Source of the DNA: Brachybacterium subflavum | Lineage (GTDB): Bacteria > Actinomycetota > Actinomycetes > Actinomycetales > Dermabacteraceae | NCBI RefSeq assembly: GCF_009299795.1 | Contig: NZ_VIGP01000002.1 | Span: 248,001-312,000 of the forward strand | Direction: 5' to 3' | Length of the DNA stretch: 64,000 bases | Part shown: positions 51,443-60,951 of the stretch, piece after piece | How the letters are laid out: each line of letters opens with the position of its first letter | How positions within the stretch are numbered: position 1 is the first letter of the stretch | Notes under the pieces: model-generated | What the model was told of the DNA's origin: nothing | What the model saw: the letters and a program-made list of their open reading frames with translations, nothing else | The model's database searches: none | Made by a program: the position numbers and the translations under genes

Positions 51443-52551
51443 ACGCGCGGCACGAGGACGCCTCGCACGAGGACGCGTGGCCCGAGGACGATCCGCGCGG
51501 CTCCCATCTCCCGGGGCCCGGGTACGGGCACAGCACGCCCGTCGAGCCCGACGAGCCCTATGACGTCCGCGAGCCCGACGAGGCCCGCGAGCCCTACGAC
51601 CCCCGCGAGCCCGACGACGTCGGCGCGGTCGCCTCCCCCTCCGGACCCCATCGCCGCAGCGGCCTGGTGCCGCGGCTGCTCGTGGGCCTGCTGGGCGCGG
51701 CGGTCTGCACGGCGCTCGCGGTCCTGCTCGCGAAGGGCGCCGTCGGCACGGCGCGCGGGCAGCGGCTCGACCAGCTGATCCTCTCGGCCGCGCAGAACGA
51801 CCACGGCCCGATCACGCAGGTCATCTTCCCCGCGCTGAACACGGTGACGGTCCCCGTGGTGCTGCTCCTGCTCGCCCTGGCTGCGGTGTTCGCGCTCGTG
51901 CGGCGCCGGCCGTCCCTGCTGCTGCAGATCCTCGTCATCGTGGCCGGCGCCAATCTCACGGTGCAGGTCGTGAAGTCTTTTGTCGTGGACCGCACCGCGC
52001 TCGCGGCGGACATCGACGTCACCCCCAATTCCTTCCCCTCCGGGCACACGGCGCTCGCGATCTCCGTGGCGCTCGCCCTGATCCTCGTCTGCCCCGCGAG
52101 GATCCGGGGCCTGGTCGCGATCCTGGGGACGGCGTGGGTCGCCGCCGCCGGGGTGGGCACGATCGCGGGTGGCTGGCACCGGCCCAGCGACGTGCTGGGG
52201 GCTCTGCTGGTCGCGGGAGCATGGACGTTCCTGCTGCTCGCGGTCGACGCGGCGCTCGCCCTCGCCCGCACCCCGCGAGGCCCCGAGGGGCTCGCGCATC
52301 CGCGCGACGCGCGGGCCGGGCGCGGCGCGGGACCGCTGCTCGCGGTGCTCGGCGCGGTCGCGGTCGCCGCGGGGATGGTGGTGCTCGCCACGGTCCCCAC
52401 CCCCATCGACCTCGACGACGCGTCCCACCAGGCCCGCGCCTATCTGGCCACGGTGCTCGTGATCCCTGGAGCCGTCGCCGTCCTCACCGCCGCCGCGCTG
52501 GGACTGCGCGTGCCGGACCTCGCACGTCCCGCGGGACCCCGGTCCCGGTGA
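51439..52551 (+). CDS. PAP2 family membrane phosphatase
   Basis: 370 residues from GTG 51439 (GTGA overlap). The phosphatase motifs are KSFVVDRT (domain 1, lacking the usual RP), NSFPSGHTA (domain 2) and GGWHRPSDVLGA (domain 3, with His and Asp). About six spans follow a 70-residue N terminus with two REPDEAREPYDP-type repeats. It may dephosphorylate undecaprenyl pyrophosphate or phosphatidate. Two further spans after the catalytic part lengthen it beyond the common 200-250 residues. Confidence 0.88.
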   Translation: MNARHEDASHEDAWPEDDPRGSHLPGPGYGHSTPVEPDEPYDVREPDEAREPYDPREPDDVGAVASPSGPHRRSGLVPRLLVGLLGAAVCTALAVLLAKGAVGTARGQRLDQLILSAAQNDHGPITQVIFPALNTVTVPVVLLLLALAAVFALVRRRPSLLLQILVIVAGANLTVQVVKSFVVDRTALAADIDVTPNSFPSGHTALAISVALALILVCPARIRGLVAILGTAWVAAAGVGTIAGGWHRPSDVLGALLVAGAWTFLLLAVDAALALARTPRGPEGLAHPRDARAGRGAGPLLAVLGAVAVAAGMVVLATVPTPIDLDDASHQARAYLATVLVIPGAVAVLTAAALGLRVPDLARPAGPRSR

Positions 52552-52660
52552 CCACGTGGCCGGAGCGTGTACGGTGAGCACGCCGGAGCCACCCAGGCAC
52601 CGCGCAACGGCCTCCCGGACCCGGTCCGGAGCCGCCAGAACCCCCGGAAGGACGGTACAA

Positions 52661-55390
52661 GTGCCCGGCTCGCGCCATCTCGTGATCGTGGAGTCCCCTG
52701 CCAAGGCGAGGACGATCGCCCGGTACCTCGGGGACGACTACGTCGTCGAGGCGTCCGTCGGCCACATCCGCGACATCCCCGTCCCGAGGGATCTCCCGGC
52801 GGACATGAAGAAGGGCCCCTACGGCAAGTTCGGCGTCGACGTCGAGAACGGCTTCGACCCCTACTACGTGGTCAGCGCCGACAAGAAGAAGACGGTCGCG
52901 GACCTCAGGAAGAAGCTCAAGGACGCCGACACCCTCTACCTCGCCACCGATGAGGACCGCGAGGGGGAGGCGATCGCCTGGCACCTGCTGGAGACCCTCA
53001 AGCCCAAGAAGTCCCTGCCGGTGCACCGCATGGTCTTCCACGAGATCACGCGCGACGCGATCCAGGCGGCGCTGACGAACACCCGCGAGATCGACGACCA
53101 CCTGGTCGACGCGCAGGAGACCCGCCGCATCCTCGACCGGCTCGTGGGCTTCGAGCTCTCCCCCGTGCTGTGGCGCAAGATCCGCCCCTCGCTCTCCGCG
53201 GGCCGCGTGCAGTCCGTGGCGACCCGCCTGGTCGTCGAGCGCGAGCGCGAGCGCATGGCCTTCGTCCCCTCCGACTACTGGGACGTGACCGGCACCTTCG
53301 CCGGATCGGACGCGGCCTTCTCGGCCCGCATCGCCAGCGTCGACGGCTCGCGCGTCGCGACCGGCTCCGACTTCGCCGACGACGGCACCCTGAAGAAGAA
53401 GGCTGCCACGGCCACGGTGCTCACCGAGGAGTCGGCGACCGCCCTGGTCTCCGCGCTCGAGGGCGCGCAGGCGCGGGTCGCGAGCCTGGAGTCCAAGCCG
53501 TACACCCGTCGGCCCGCAGCACCGTTCACCACGTCCTCCCTCCAGCAGGAGGCCTCGCGCAAGCTGCGCCTGGGCGCCCGCCAGACCATGCGCGTCGCGC
53601 AGGGACTGTACGAGAACGGGTACATCACCTATATGCGTACGGACTCGGTCGCGCTGTCGGGCGAGGCGATCAGCGCCTCCCGCGCCCAGGCCGCCGAGCT
53701 CTACGGCTCGCAGTACGTGCCCGAGAAGCCGCGCCACTACCAGAACAAGTCCCAGAACGCGCAGGAGGCGCACGAGGCGATCCGCCCCGCCGGGGACCGC
53801 TTCCGCACGCCCGCACAGGTCGCCGGCCAGCTCTCGGGCGACGACTTCCGTCTCTACGAGCTGATCTGGAAGCGCACGGTCGCCTCCCAGATGGCCGACG
53901 CCAAGGGCACCACGAGCTCCGTCGAGCTGGCCGTCGAGAAGGCCGGCCGTGCCGCCACCTTCCGCGCCTCGGGCACCGTGATCACCTTCCGCGGCTTCAT
54001 GGCCGCCTATGAGGAGGGCCGCGACGCCTCCCGCTACGGCGAGCAGGACGAGAACGACAAGCGCCTGCCGCAGATGGACGAGGGCGACATGCTGGACGTC
54101 GAGGCCCTCGTGCCCGACGGCCACACCACCACCCCGCCGCCGCGCTTCACGGAGGCCTCGCTGGTGCGCGCGCTCGAGGAGCGCGGCATCGGCCGCCCTT
54201 CGACCTACGCGTCGACCGTGACCACCATCCAGGACCGCGGCTACGTGCTGCGCCGCGGCTCGGCGCTCGTGCCCAGCTGGACGGCGTTCGCCGTGGTCAA
54301 GCTGCTCGAGGAGCACTTCGGGCCGTTCATCGACTACGACTTCACCGCCCAGATGGAGGAGCAGCTCGACAAGATGGCCCGCGGCGAGCTGGGCCGCAGC
54401 GAGTACCTCGAGGACTTCTATCGGGCCGACGGGACCGACGGCCCCATCGGCCTGCAGCCCATGGTCGAGCACCAGGGCGATATCGACCCCCGCGAGATCA
54501 ACTCGATCCCGATCGGGGAGGGCATCACCCTGCGCGTCGGCCGCTACGGCGCGTACGTGGAGCGCCCCGCGCCCGTCGACCCGGACGCCGCTCCCGCGGC
54601 GCCCGACGCCGAGCCGGCCCCGCCCCAGCGCGCGAGCCTGCCCGACGATCTCGCGCCCGACGAGCTGACCGTCGAGAAGGCGCGCGAGCTGCTCGAGCGC
54701 CAGAAGGACGACGGTCGCGTGCTCGGCCAGGACCCGGAGACCGGCCACGACGTGATCGTCAAGGACGGCCGCTACGGCCCCTACGTCACCGAGGTGCTGC
54801 CGGAGGACCCGGACGACAAGACCCCGAAGTCCAAGCGCCCCAAGCCCCGCACGGCCTCGCTGCTGCAGTCCATGGACCTGGCCACGGTCGACCTCGACGA
54901 CGCCCTGAAGCTGCTCTCGCTGCCGCGCGTGGTGGGGGCCGACGAGGACGGCACGGAGATCACCGCGCAGAACGGCCGCTACGGCCCGTACCTCAAGAAG
55001 GGCACGGACTCGCGCTCTCTGGAGACCGAGGAGCAGATCTTCTCGATCACGCTGGACGAGGCGAAGAAGATCTACTCCCAGCCCAAGCAGCGCGGCCGCG
55101 CGGCCGCGAAGCCTCCGCTCAAGGAGCTGGGCACCGACCCGACGAGCGAGAAGCCGATCGTGGTGAAGGACGGCCGTTTCGGCGCCTACATCACCGACGG
55201 GACGACGAACGTGACCCTGCGCCGCGACGACTCCCTGGATGCGCTCACCCACGAGGTCGCCGTCGAGCGCCTGGCCGAGAAGCGCGCGAAGGGCCCGGCC
55301 AAGAAGGGCGCCCGCAAGACGACGACGAAGAGCTCGTCCAGGAGCACGACGAAGAAGGCCGCACCCAAGAAGGCCGCGCCGAAGAAATAG
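52661..55390 (+). CDS. topA: DNA topoisomerase I
   Basis: 909 residues from GTG 52661, preceded by GGAAGGA at eight bases. Toprim domain: LVIVESPAKARTIARYL and YLATDEDREGEAIAWHL; catalytic Tyr in NGYITYMRTDSVALS. The C-terminal region has at least three repeat motifs of the actinobacterial type (DGRYGPYVTEVL, NGRYGPYLKKGT, DGRFGAYITDGTTNV) in place of zinc fingers, and ends in a Lys/Ala tail (TTKKAAPKKAAPKK). It relaxes negative supercoils. After its TAG the same frame remains open into a repeat (see the repeat entry). Confidence 0.96.
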   Translation: MPGSRHLVIVESPAKARTIARYLGDDYVVEASVGHIRDIPVPRDLPADMKKGPYGKFGVDVENGFDPYYVVSADKKKTVADLRKKLKDADTLYLATDEDREGEAIAWHLLETLKPKKSLPVHRMVFHEITRDAIQAALTNTREIDDHLVDAQETRRILDRLVGFELSPVLWRKIRPSLSAGRVQSVATRLVVERERERMAFVPSDYWDVTGTFAGSDAAFSARIASVDGSRVATGSDFADDGTLKKKAATATVLTEESATALVSALEGAQARVASLESKPYTRRPAAPFTTSSLQQEASRKLRLGARQTMRVAQGLYENGYITYMRTDSVALSGEAISASRAQAAELYGSQYVPEKPRHYQNKSQNAQEAHEAIRPAGDRFRTPAQVAGQLSGDDFRLYELIWKRTVASQMADAKGTTSSVELAVEKAGRAATFRASGTVITFRGFMAAYEEGRDASRYGEQDENDKRLPQMDEGDMLDVEALVPDGHTTTPPPRFTEASLVRALEERGIGRPSTYASTVTTIQDRGYVLRRGSALVPSWTAFAVVKLLEEHFGPFIDYDFTAQMEEQLDKMARGELGRSEYLEDFYRADGTDGPIGLQPMVEHQGDIDPREINSIPIGEGITLRVGRYGAYVERPAPVDPDAAPAAPDAEPAPPQRASLPDDLAPDELTVEKARELLERQKDDGRVLGQDPETGHDVIVKDGRYGPYVTEVLPEDPDDKTPKSKRPKPRTASLLQSMDLATVDLDDALKLLSLPRVVGADEDGTEITAQNGRYGPYLKKGTDSRSLETEEQIFSITLDEAKKIYSQPKQRGRAAAKPPLKELGTDPTSEKPIVVKDGRFGAYITDGTTNVTLRRDDSLDALTHEVAVERLAEKRAKGPAKKGARKTTTKSSSRSTTKKAAPKKAAPKK

Positions 55391-55655
55391 GGCCCGCTGA
55401 GGCAGCGGGCCGCGGCGAGGAAGCGGGCCGGGGCTGAGCAGCGGGCCGCGGTTGAGCAGCGGGCCGCGGCGAGGAAGCGGGCCGGGGCTGAGCAGCGGGC
55501 CGCGGTTGAGCAGCGGGCCGCGGCGAGGAAGCGGGCCGGGGCTGAGCAGCGGGCCGCGGTTGAGCAGCGGGCCGCGGCGAGGAAGCGGGCCGGGGCTGAG
55601 CAGCAGGCCGCGGCTGAGCAGCGGGCCGCGGCTGAGCAGCGGGCCGCGGCAGGTC
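55391..55655. repeat. 18-bp/54-bp tandem repeat past the topA stop
   Basis: About 13-14 monomers of 18 bases arranged mostly as 54-base triplets: GCAGCGGGCCGCGGCGAG, GAAGCGGGCCGGGGCTGA, GCAGCGGGCCGCGGTTGA. Read in the topA frame beyond the TAG it gives repeats of (A/V)EQRAAA and RKRAGA, a basic tail like that of topoisomerase I. No spacers, so not CRISPR. Confidence 0.9.
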
Positions 55656-55825
55656 GCACCGCAGCAGCACCCTTCGCGGTGGCCCTCCTCGAAGCGGACC
55701 CCGTCGACGTGGGCCTCAGCGGCGCAGATCGCTTCGACGCGGACTTCTCGACGGCGAGCAGCTCGGGACACCGCGACGAGCTGACCGCCCCGGGCATGAT
55801 CAGCCCCCGCTCCCCGTCATGGGAT

Positions 55826-55877
55826 GGCCTATGGGCGACATCCGTGCGAAATAGTGCGCGGATGTCGCGCATAGGCC
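55826..55877. terminator. Long inverted repeat between topA and the sugar transporter operon
   Basis: 23-base arms 55826-55848 and 55855-55877 (20 of 23 pairs) with loop AAATAG; the left arm starts GGCCTATGGGCGACATCCG. It lies in an 877-base interval without convincing genes, which also holds two 29-bp direct repeats (55991, 56020). Confidence 0.7.
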
Positions 55878-55990
55878 GCTCGGTGACGCTCCGCCCCATG
55901 AGCGGGACGCTGTGGGCGAGACCCTGCCCCCTGAGTGGGAGCCTGCGCCTTGAGCGGGACCCGCCACCAGCTCCACCATCCCGCGAACCC

Positions 55991-56048
55991 CGGCTCCGTG
56001 CCATCGGCAGGGATCCGCTCGGCTCCGTGCCGTCGGCAGGGATCCGCT
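55991..56048. repeat. 29-bp direct repeat, two copies
   Basis: CGGCTCCGTGCC(A/G)TCGGCAG followed by GGATCCGCT occurs at 55991 and again at 56020. Confidence 0.85.
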
Positions 56049-56145
56049 CGGCCAGGGGCCGTCAGCCGGCCGCCGTCAGGTCACGACCTCGCAACAAACC
56101 GGCGAAACGCCCGTTCCGGGTGTGTCCCGGATCACCGGAAAGGCC

Positions 56146-56151
56146 TAGAGT
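56146..56151 (+). promoter_or_regulatory. Orphan -10-like element on the plus strand
   Basis: GCCTAGAGTGG, identical around the hexamer to the ppdK promoter. It points to a 14-codon frame (ATG 56161 to TGA 56205, MESLGPSTIRSPAP) and a hairpin; possible small transcript. Confidence 0.3.
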
Positions 56152-56207
56152 GGCGGCGTCATGGAGTCGCTGGGCCCGAGCACCATCCGGTCGCCCGCCC
56201 CGTGATC

Positions 56208-56239
56208 GTCCGCCCCCGTCAACGACGCCGGGGGCGGAC
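56208..56239. terminator. Terminator hairpin of the sugar ABC transporter operon
   Basis: GTCCGCCCCCG (56208-56218) and CGGGGGCGGAC (56229-56239) are perfectly complementary with a 10-base loop, 28 bases past the last permease stop. Confidence 0.65.
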
Positions 56240-56267
56240 CCGTTCGTCCTCCCGATGCGGACCGGCG

Positions 56268-57212
56268 CTACTTCACGGAGCCCGCCGCGAGGCCGCCGAT
56301 GATGCGGCGCTGGAAGACCAGCACCAGGATGATCAGCGGCACGGTGACGATCACGCCGGCGGCCATCTTGGTGCCGTACGGGGTGTCGAATTGCGAGGAG
56401 CCGGTGAACTTGGAGATCGCGACGTTCGCGGTCTGCATCGCGGGCTGGTTCACCATCGTCAGCGCGATGAGGAACTCGTTCCAGGCCGCGATGAAGGTGA
56501 TGATCGCGGTGGTGAACACGCCCGGCGCGGCGAGCGGCAGGATGATCCGCCAGAACGCACCGAACCGGGTGGTGCCGTCCACCATCGCCGCCTGCTCGAG
56601 CTCGACCGGCAGCTGCCGGAAGAACGCGTTGAGGTTCCACACCGCCAGCGGCAGCGCGAACGACATGGTGGGCAGGATCATCGCCTGGTAGCTGTTGATC
56701 CAGTTGAAGGGCCACCACTCGAAGCCGCCGCTGAAGAGCTTCAGCAGCGGGACCACGAGCGTGATCACCGGGAACATCGAGGTGGCGACGATCATGAACA
56801 TGACCAGCACCTTCCCGGCGAAGTCCAGCCGCGCGAGGGCGTAGGCCCCGAAGGTTCCCAGCAGGAGCACCAGCACCGTCGTGCCGCCCGCGACGACCAG
56901 GGAGTTCGCCAGCGCTCGGGCGAAGTGGTTGTCCGGGTCGAACACCGCCACGTAGTTCTCGAAGCTGATCGGGTGCGGGAGCAGCTCCGTGGAGCGGCCC
57001 TCGCTGGGCAGGCGGAGGGAGGAGACGGCCATCCAGTAGAAGGGCAGCAGGCAGTAGACGAGGATGAACGCCATGCCGATCGCGATGACGATCGACCCGG
57101 CGCGTCCGCCCTTGATCTTCTTGGGCGAGAGCACCTCGCCGGTGCGCGAGCGGACCTGCGCGCCGCCGCTCCGCGTGCGGCCTCCGGATGCGGTCTGGGC
57201 TGCGCTGCTCAT
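56268..57212 (-). CDS. Carbohydrate ABC transporter permease (MalG type)
   Basis: 314 residues with six membrane spans. The EAA loop ELEQAAMVDGTTRFGAFWRIILPLAAPGVFTT is the CUT1 permease signature that contacts the ATPase. A 35-residue hydrophilic N terminus precedes the first span. ATG 57212 overlaps the stop of the MalF-type permease. No ATPase gene is present, so a shared MsmK-like ATPase encoded elsewhere is likely. Confidence 0.92.
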   Translation of the reverse strand: MSSAAQTASGGRTRSGGAQVRSRTGEVLSPKKIKGGRAGSIVIAIGMAFILVYCLLPFYWMAVSSLRLPSEGRSTELLPHPISFENYVAVFDPDNHFARALANSLVVAGGTTVLVLLLGTFGAYALARLDFAGKVLVMFMIVATSMFPVITLVVPLLKLFSGGFEWWPFNWINSYQAMILPTMSFALPLAVWNLNAFFRQLPVELEQAAMVDGTTRFGAFWRIILPLAAPGVFTTAIITFIAAWNEFLIALTMVNQPAMQTANVAISKFTGSSQFDTPYGTKMAAGVIVTVPLIILVLVFQRRIIGGLAAGSVK

Positions 57213-58258
57213 GCCATGCTCCCCTCTGCGGTGGTGCGGAGTCTGCGGGCGGCGCGCCGGGACGTGCCCGGCCCGTCGGTCCCATCGGTCCCGTCGGCCC
57301 CGTCGTCGCCGCGGCCGCGGCCCCGACCGCGGCGCTTGGCCGGCTTGTTCTGCTCGCCGATGACGTCGGCCCCGAGCACGCGGATGAACACGAACGCCAC
57401 CAGGCAGATGTAGGCGAACAGGATCATCGAGTACGCCGAGGCGAGGCCGTAGTTCGTCTTGCCCGCGGCGTCGGAGGCGAGCATCGAGAGGGTCTGCCCC
57501 GACTCGAGCCGCCCCAGCAGGACGTAGGGCAGGTCGAACATGCGCATCGCGTCCAGGAGGCGGAAGAGCACCGCCACCACGAGCACGGGGCGCACCAGCG
57601 GCAGCGTGATCCGCCAGAAGGTGTCCCAGCGGTTCGCGCCGTCCATCTTCGCGGCCTCGTAGACCTGGTCGTCGATCGTCTGCAGGCCCGCGAGGGTCAG
57701 CAGCCCGATGTACGGGGCGGTCTTCCAGATGTCCGCGATGAGCACGGCGACCTTGGCCTGCCAGCCCTCGGTGGTCCACAGCACCTGGTAGTGGATCACC
57801 CGGTTGAAGATGCCGTTGGCGTCGAAGATCAGCTGCCACATGAGGGCCGAGACCACGGTCGGGATCGCCCAGGGCACCAGGATCGAGGCGCGCACGATGC
57901 CGGTCGAGCGCATCGCGCGCGCCATGATCAGGGCCATGGACACGCCCAGCACGGTCTCGATGCTCACGCCCACCACGGTGAACAGCGTCGTGTTCCAGAA
58001 GGCGTTCCAGAACCCGGCGCCGGCGCCCGAGCCGGTGAACGCCTCCACGTAGTTGGTCAGGCCGACGAACGTGTCGCCCTGCTCGATGATCCCGGTCTCG
58101 GGGTCGATGTCACCGCCGGACTGGGTCAGCGACTGCCAGGCCGAGAGCACGAGCGGGAAGCCGACCACGAGAGCCAGCAGCACGAGCGTCGGCAGCAGCA
58201 GGAGATAGGCCATGCGGCCCTGCCCGCCGGTGACACGGCGGGAATGCGCGTCCGCCAT
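57209..58258 (-). CDS. Carbohydrate ABC transporter permease (MalF type)
   Basis: 349 residues, six spans. The EAA loop YEAAKMDGANRWDTFWRITLPLVRPVLVVAVLFR is characteristic. The last 40 residues are basic with Gly/Asp repeats (RGRGRGDDGADGTDGTDGPG), another instance of a short in-frame repeat in this genome. It begins three bases past the binding-protein stop. Forms the membrane channel with the MalG-type partner. Confidence 0.92.
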   Translation of the reverse strand: MADAHSRRVTGGQGRMAYLLLLPTLVLLALVVGFPLVLSAWQSLTQSGGDIDPETGIIEQGDTFVGLTNYVEAFTGSGAGAGFWNAFWNTTLFTVVGVSIETVLGVSMALIMARAMRSTGIVRASILVPWAIPTVVSALMWQLIFDANGIFNRVIHYQVLWTTEGWQAKVAVLIADIWKTAPYIGLLTLAGLQTIDDQVYEAAKMDGANRWDTFWRITLPLVRPVLVVAVLFRLLDAMRMFDLPYVLLGRLESGQTLSMLASDAAGKTNYGLASAYSMILFAYICLVAFVFIRVLGADVIGEQNKPAKRRGRGRGRGDDGADGTDGTDGPGTSRRAARRLRTTAEGSMA

Positions 58259-58261
58259 GGG

Positions 58262-59584
58262 TCACTTCTTCGTCAGGTCGGTCAGCTGCTTCTGCAGATC
58301 GCTCAGCGCGGCGTCGGTCTCGATGTCACCGGAGAGGCAGCCGTAGGCGGCCTCCTGGATGGCCTGCGTGACGTCGCCGTACTTCACGACCTGCGGACGC
58401 ACGGCGCCCTTGTCGATCGAGTCCTTGAGGGTGTCGAGGAAGGGGTACTTCTTCTTGAGGTCCTCGTCCTCGTAGACGGCCGTCGCGGCAGTCGGGTTGC
58501 CGGTCTGCAGGAACCAGGCCTTCTGCTGTTCGGCGGCGCCCATGAACGCGATGAAGTCCAGGGCCGTGCCCATGTTCTTGGCGAACGCGCTGATCGCGTA
58601 GTTCAGGCCGCCGACGGTCGACGTGCCCTCGCCCTTGACCGCGGGCACCAGGGAGACGGAGACCTTGTCCTTGACCTTCGAGGAGCCGTCGTCGGCCTGG
58701 AACTTGTCGTAGACGTACGGCCAGTTCTGCAGGAACACGAGCTTGCCGTCCTGGAAGGCCTGGCGGGACTCCTCCTCCTTGTAGGTCAGCGCCTCCTTGG
58801 GGATGTACTTCTTGTCGAAGCCGTCGCGGAGGGTCTGCAGGCCGAGGTTCGCGGCGTCGCTGTCGGCCTGGGGCTTGCCGTCCTTGTCGAACAGCTCTCC
58901 TCCGGCGGACTTCACGACCCCGGTGAGCTGGCAGGTCAGGCCCTCGTACTTGGCGAACTGGCCGCCGAAGCCGTTGATGCCGTCCTCATCGGCCATGACC
59001 TTCTCGATGATCTCGTACATCTCGTCGTAGGTGGCCGGCGGCTCGTCGTACCCCGCGTCCTCCAGCAGGTCCTTCCGGGAGAACAGCAGCTGCCCGTTGG
59101 TCGCGTAGGGCATCGCGTAGAGCTTGTCGAAGTAGGTCGCGGTCTCGACGGTCGCGGGGATCATGTCGTCGATCGGGAGCTTGTCCTTCGGCAGCTCGAC
59201 GACCCACTGGTTCGCCGCGAACTCCGCGGTCCACACGACGTCCAGGCCCAGCACGGTGTAGGCGTCGGACTTCGCCTGGGCGTTGTTGATGAACTGGCTG
59301 CGCTGGTCGTCGGCGCTCTCGGGGAGCTCGACCAGGGTGACCTTCTCGTCGGCGTGGTCCTTGTTCCAGCGGTCGAGGAAGTCCTTGAGGACGCCCGAGG
59401 TGTCCTTGCCGGTCGCGAACGTGATCGGCCCGTGCTCGTCGAAGTCCGCGCTCGCGCCGCCGCCGGATCCGCCCGAGGACGAGTCGTCCGAGCCGCCGCA
59501 CGCGGCGAGACCGAGCGCGGAGGCGCCGAGTCCGCCGGCCGCGAGGACCGAGCGCCGACCGAGACCGTGGTTGCTGCTGCTCAT
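58262..59584 (-). CDS. Sugar-binding lipoprotein of the CUT1 ABC importer
   Basis: 440 residues from ATG 59584, with AAGGAG seven bases upstream (ATG 59599 rejected). Signal: GRRSVLAAGG twin-arginine-like start and lipobox GLAAC, suggesting a Tat-exported lipoprotein. The body matches family 1 extracellular solute-binding proteins (GPITFATGKDTSG, LGLDVVWTAEFAANQWV, MYEIIEKVM, AEQQKAWFLQTGNPT). Sugar specificity is unknown. First gene of the operon. Confidence 0.92.
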   Translation of the reverse strand: MSSSNHGLGRRSVLAAGGLGASALGLAACGGSDDSSSGGSGGGASADFDEHGPITFATGKDTSGVLKDFLDRWNKDHADEKVTLVELPESADDQRSQFINNAQAKSDAYTVLGLDVVWTAEFAANQWVVELPKDKLPIDDMIPATVETATYFDKLYAMPYATNGQLLFSRKDLLEDAGYDEPPATYDEMYEIIEKVMADEDGINGFGGQFAKYEGLTCQLTGVVKSAGGELFDKDGKPQADSDAANLGLQTLRDGFDKKYIPKEALTYKEEESRQAFQDGKLVFLQNWPYVYDKFQADDGSSKVKDKVSVSLVPAVKGEGTSTVGGLNYAISAFAKNMGTALDFIAFMGAAEQQKAWFLQTGNPTAATAVYEDEDLKKKYPFLDTLKDSIDKGAVRPQVVKYGDVTQAIQEAAYGCLSGDIETDAALSDLQKQLTDLTKK

Positions 59585-59844
59585 CTGGGGCTCCTTCATG
59601 CCGTGTTCCGTGCCGCTGCATGCGGTGGACGATGCGCTGACGGCGGTCGCCGCCGGCGGCTCGTGCGAAGGACCCGCGGAGGCTCCGTCGCCTGCGCTGA
59701 GAGTAACCCGGGCGCACCTGTGGCGTACCTCTCAGTCGACATTTCGGGCACATTCTTCACCGATCCGTGACCTGCGGGCTTGGGGATCGGCCGACGGGCC
59801 GCGGCGCCCCGTCCACACCGGCCCCGGGTGTCGGGGCGGACCGA

Positions 59845-59856
59845 TAGATTGAAGGC
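59845..59856 (+). promoter_or_regulatory. -10 element for leaderless start at 59857
   Basis: TAGATT, GAAGGC, ATG 59857. The remaining 272-base divergent spacer holds a possible minus-strand -10 (TACTCT, 59706-59701) for the binding protein; I see no clear LacI-type operator. Confidence 0.6.
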
Positions 59857-60951
59857 ATGACGTCCCGACCCCCGCTCGAGCTGCCCGTGTCGGCGGTCGC
59901 GGACCCGCGCGAGGCCCCGCCGCTGCGCTGGGCCGTGGTCTCCCCGGGGCACATCGCCACGCAGTTCACCGAGACGCTGAGCCGGGCCACCGCCTCGCGC
60001 GCCGTGGCCGTGGCATCGCGCTCCGCCGAGCGCGCGGAGGCGTTCGCCCGCACGCACGGCCTGGACGCGGCCTTCGACTCCCTGCCGCGGATGCTCGCCG
60101 CCGGCGGGTTCGACGCCGTCTACATCGCGTCCCCGCACTCCGCGCACCACGAGATGGCGCGCGCCGTGCTCGAGGCCGGCTTCCCGGTGCTGCTGGAGAA
60201 GGCCTTCACCATGACGGCCGACGAGGCCCGCGACCTGGTGTCCCTCGCGCGCGAGCGCGGGCTCTTCCTCATGGAGGCGCTGTGGTCGCGCTTCCTGCCG
60301 CGCTTCGACGTGGTGCGCAGCGTGCTCGCATCGGGCCTGCTGGGGGAGATCGTCTCGCTGCGCGCGACCCACGGCCAGCACTTCCCCTTCGACCCTGGGC
60401 ATCGGCTCCACGCACCGGAGCTGGGCGGCGGCGCCCTGCTGGACCTGGGCGTCTACCCTCTGAGCTTCGCGCAGATGGTGCTCGGGGACCTCACGGAGCT
60501 GACGGCCTCGGGCACCCTCACCCCGGCGGGCGTCGATGAGACGGTGCACGTCCTCGCGTCCTCGGCCGCGCTCCCGCGGGCCCGGGCCTCGCTCGTCACC
60601 ACCCTCGCGTCGCGCGGCGGCAACGATGCCGAGATCCTCGGCACCGCGGGCCGTCTCGTGCTCGAGGGCATGTTCTTCGCCCCCGGCGAGGTGCGCGTGG
60701 AGATGCACGACGGCCGCACCGCGTCCGTCCCCGATCCGACCTCGGCGCCCGACGCGCCCGTCGGCCCCGATGACGGCCTCGCCTACGAGGCCGCGGAGGC
60801 GGCGCGCCGGATCACCGCGGGCGACCTCAAGTCCCCGCTCATGACCTGGCACGACACCGTCGCCGTGATGGAGGCGCTCGACGCCGCCCGCGCCCAGGTC
60901 GCCGCACCGCGCACCACCCCTGATGCCCGACCCGAGGAGACCGCCCGCTGA
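59857..60951 (+). CDS. Gfo/Idh/MocA family oxidoreductase
   Basis: 364 residues. N-terminal Rossmann domain: LRWAVVSPGHIATQFTETL (the GxGxxA motif is altered to SPGHIA), VAVASRSAERAEAFA, FDAVYIASPHSAHHEMARAVLEAGFPVLLEKAFTM with the EK(P/A) catalytic Lys. The C-terminal domain contains GGGALLDLGVYPLSFA. It oxidises or epimerises a sugar or related polyol with NAD(P). It may work on the substrate of the divergent ABC importer. Its TGA overlaps the tmk start. Confidence 0.9.
   Translation: MTSRPPLELPVSAVADPREAPPLRWAVVSPGHIATQFTETLSRATASRAVAVASRSAERAEAFARTHGLDAAFDSLPRMLAAGGFDAVYIASPHSAHHEMARAVLEAGFPVLLEKAFTMTADEARDLVSLARERGLFLMEALWSRFLPRFDVVRSVLASGLLGEIVSLRATHGQHFPFDPGHRLHAPELGGGALLDLGVYPLSFAQMVLGDLTELTASGTLTPAGVDETVHVLASSAALPRARASLVTTLASRGGNDAEILGTAGRLVLEGMFFAPGEVRVEMHDGRTASVPDPTSAPDAPVGPDDGLAYEAAEAARRITAGDLKSPLMTWHDTVAVMEALDAARAQVAAPRTTPDARPEETAR

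Noticed and set aside
46948-52551. 1867-codon open frame on the plus strand across the helicase and methyltransferase region
   Set aside because: Shadow frame: Arg/Gly/Ala-rich composition with no motifs, lies over well-supported genes in other frames, and is a usual by-product of very high GC.
55391-55655. Repeat array considered as CRISPR
   Set aside because: No unique spacers; contiguous 18-bp monomers and no cas genes.
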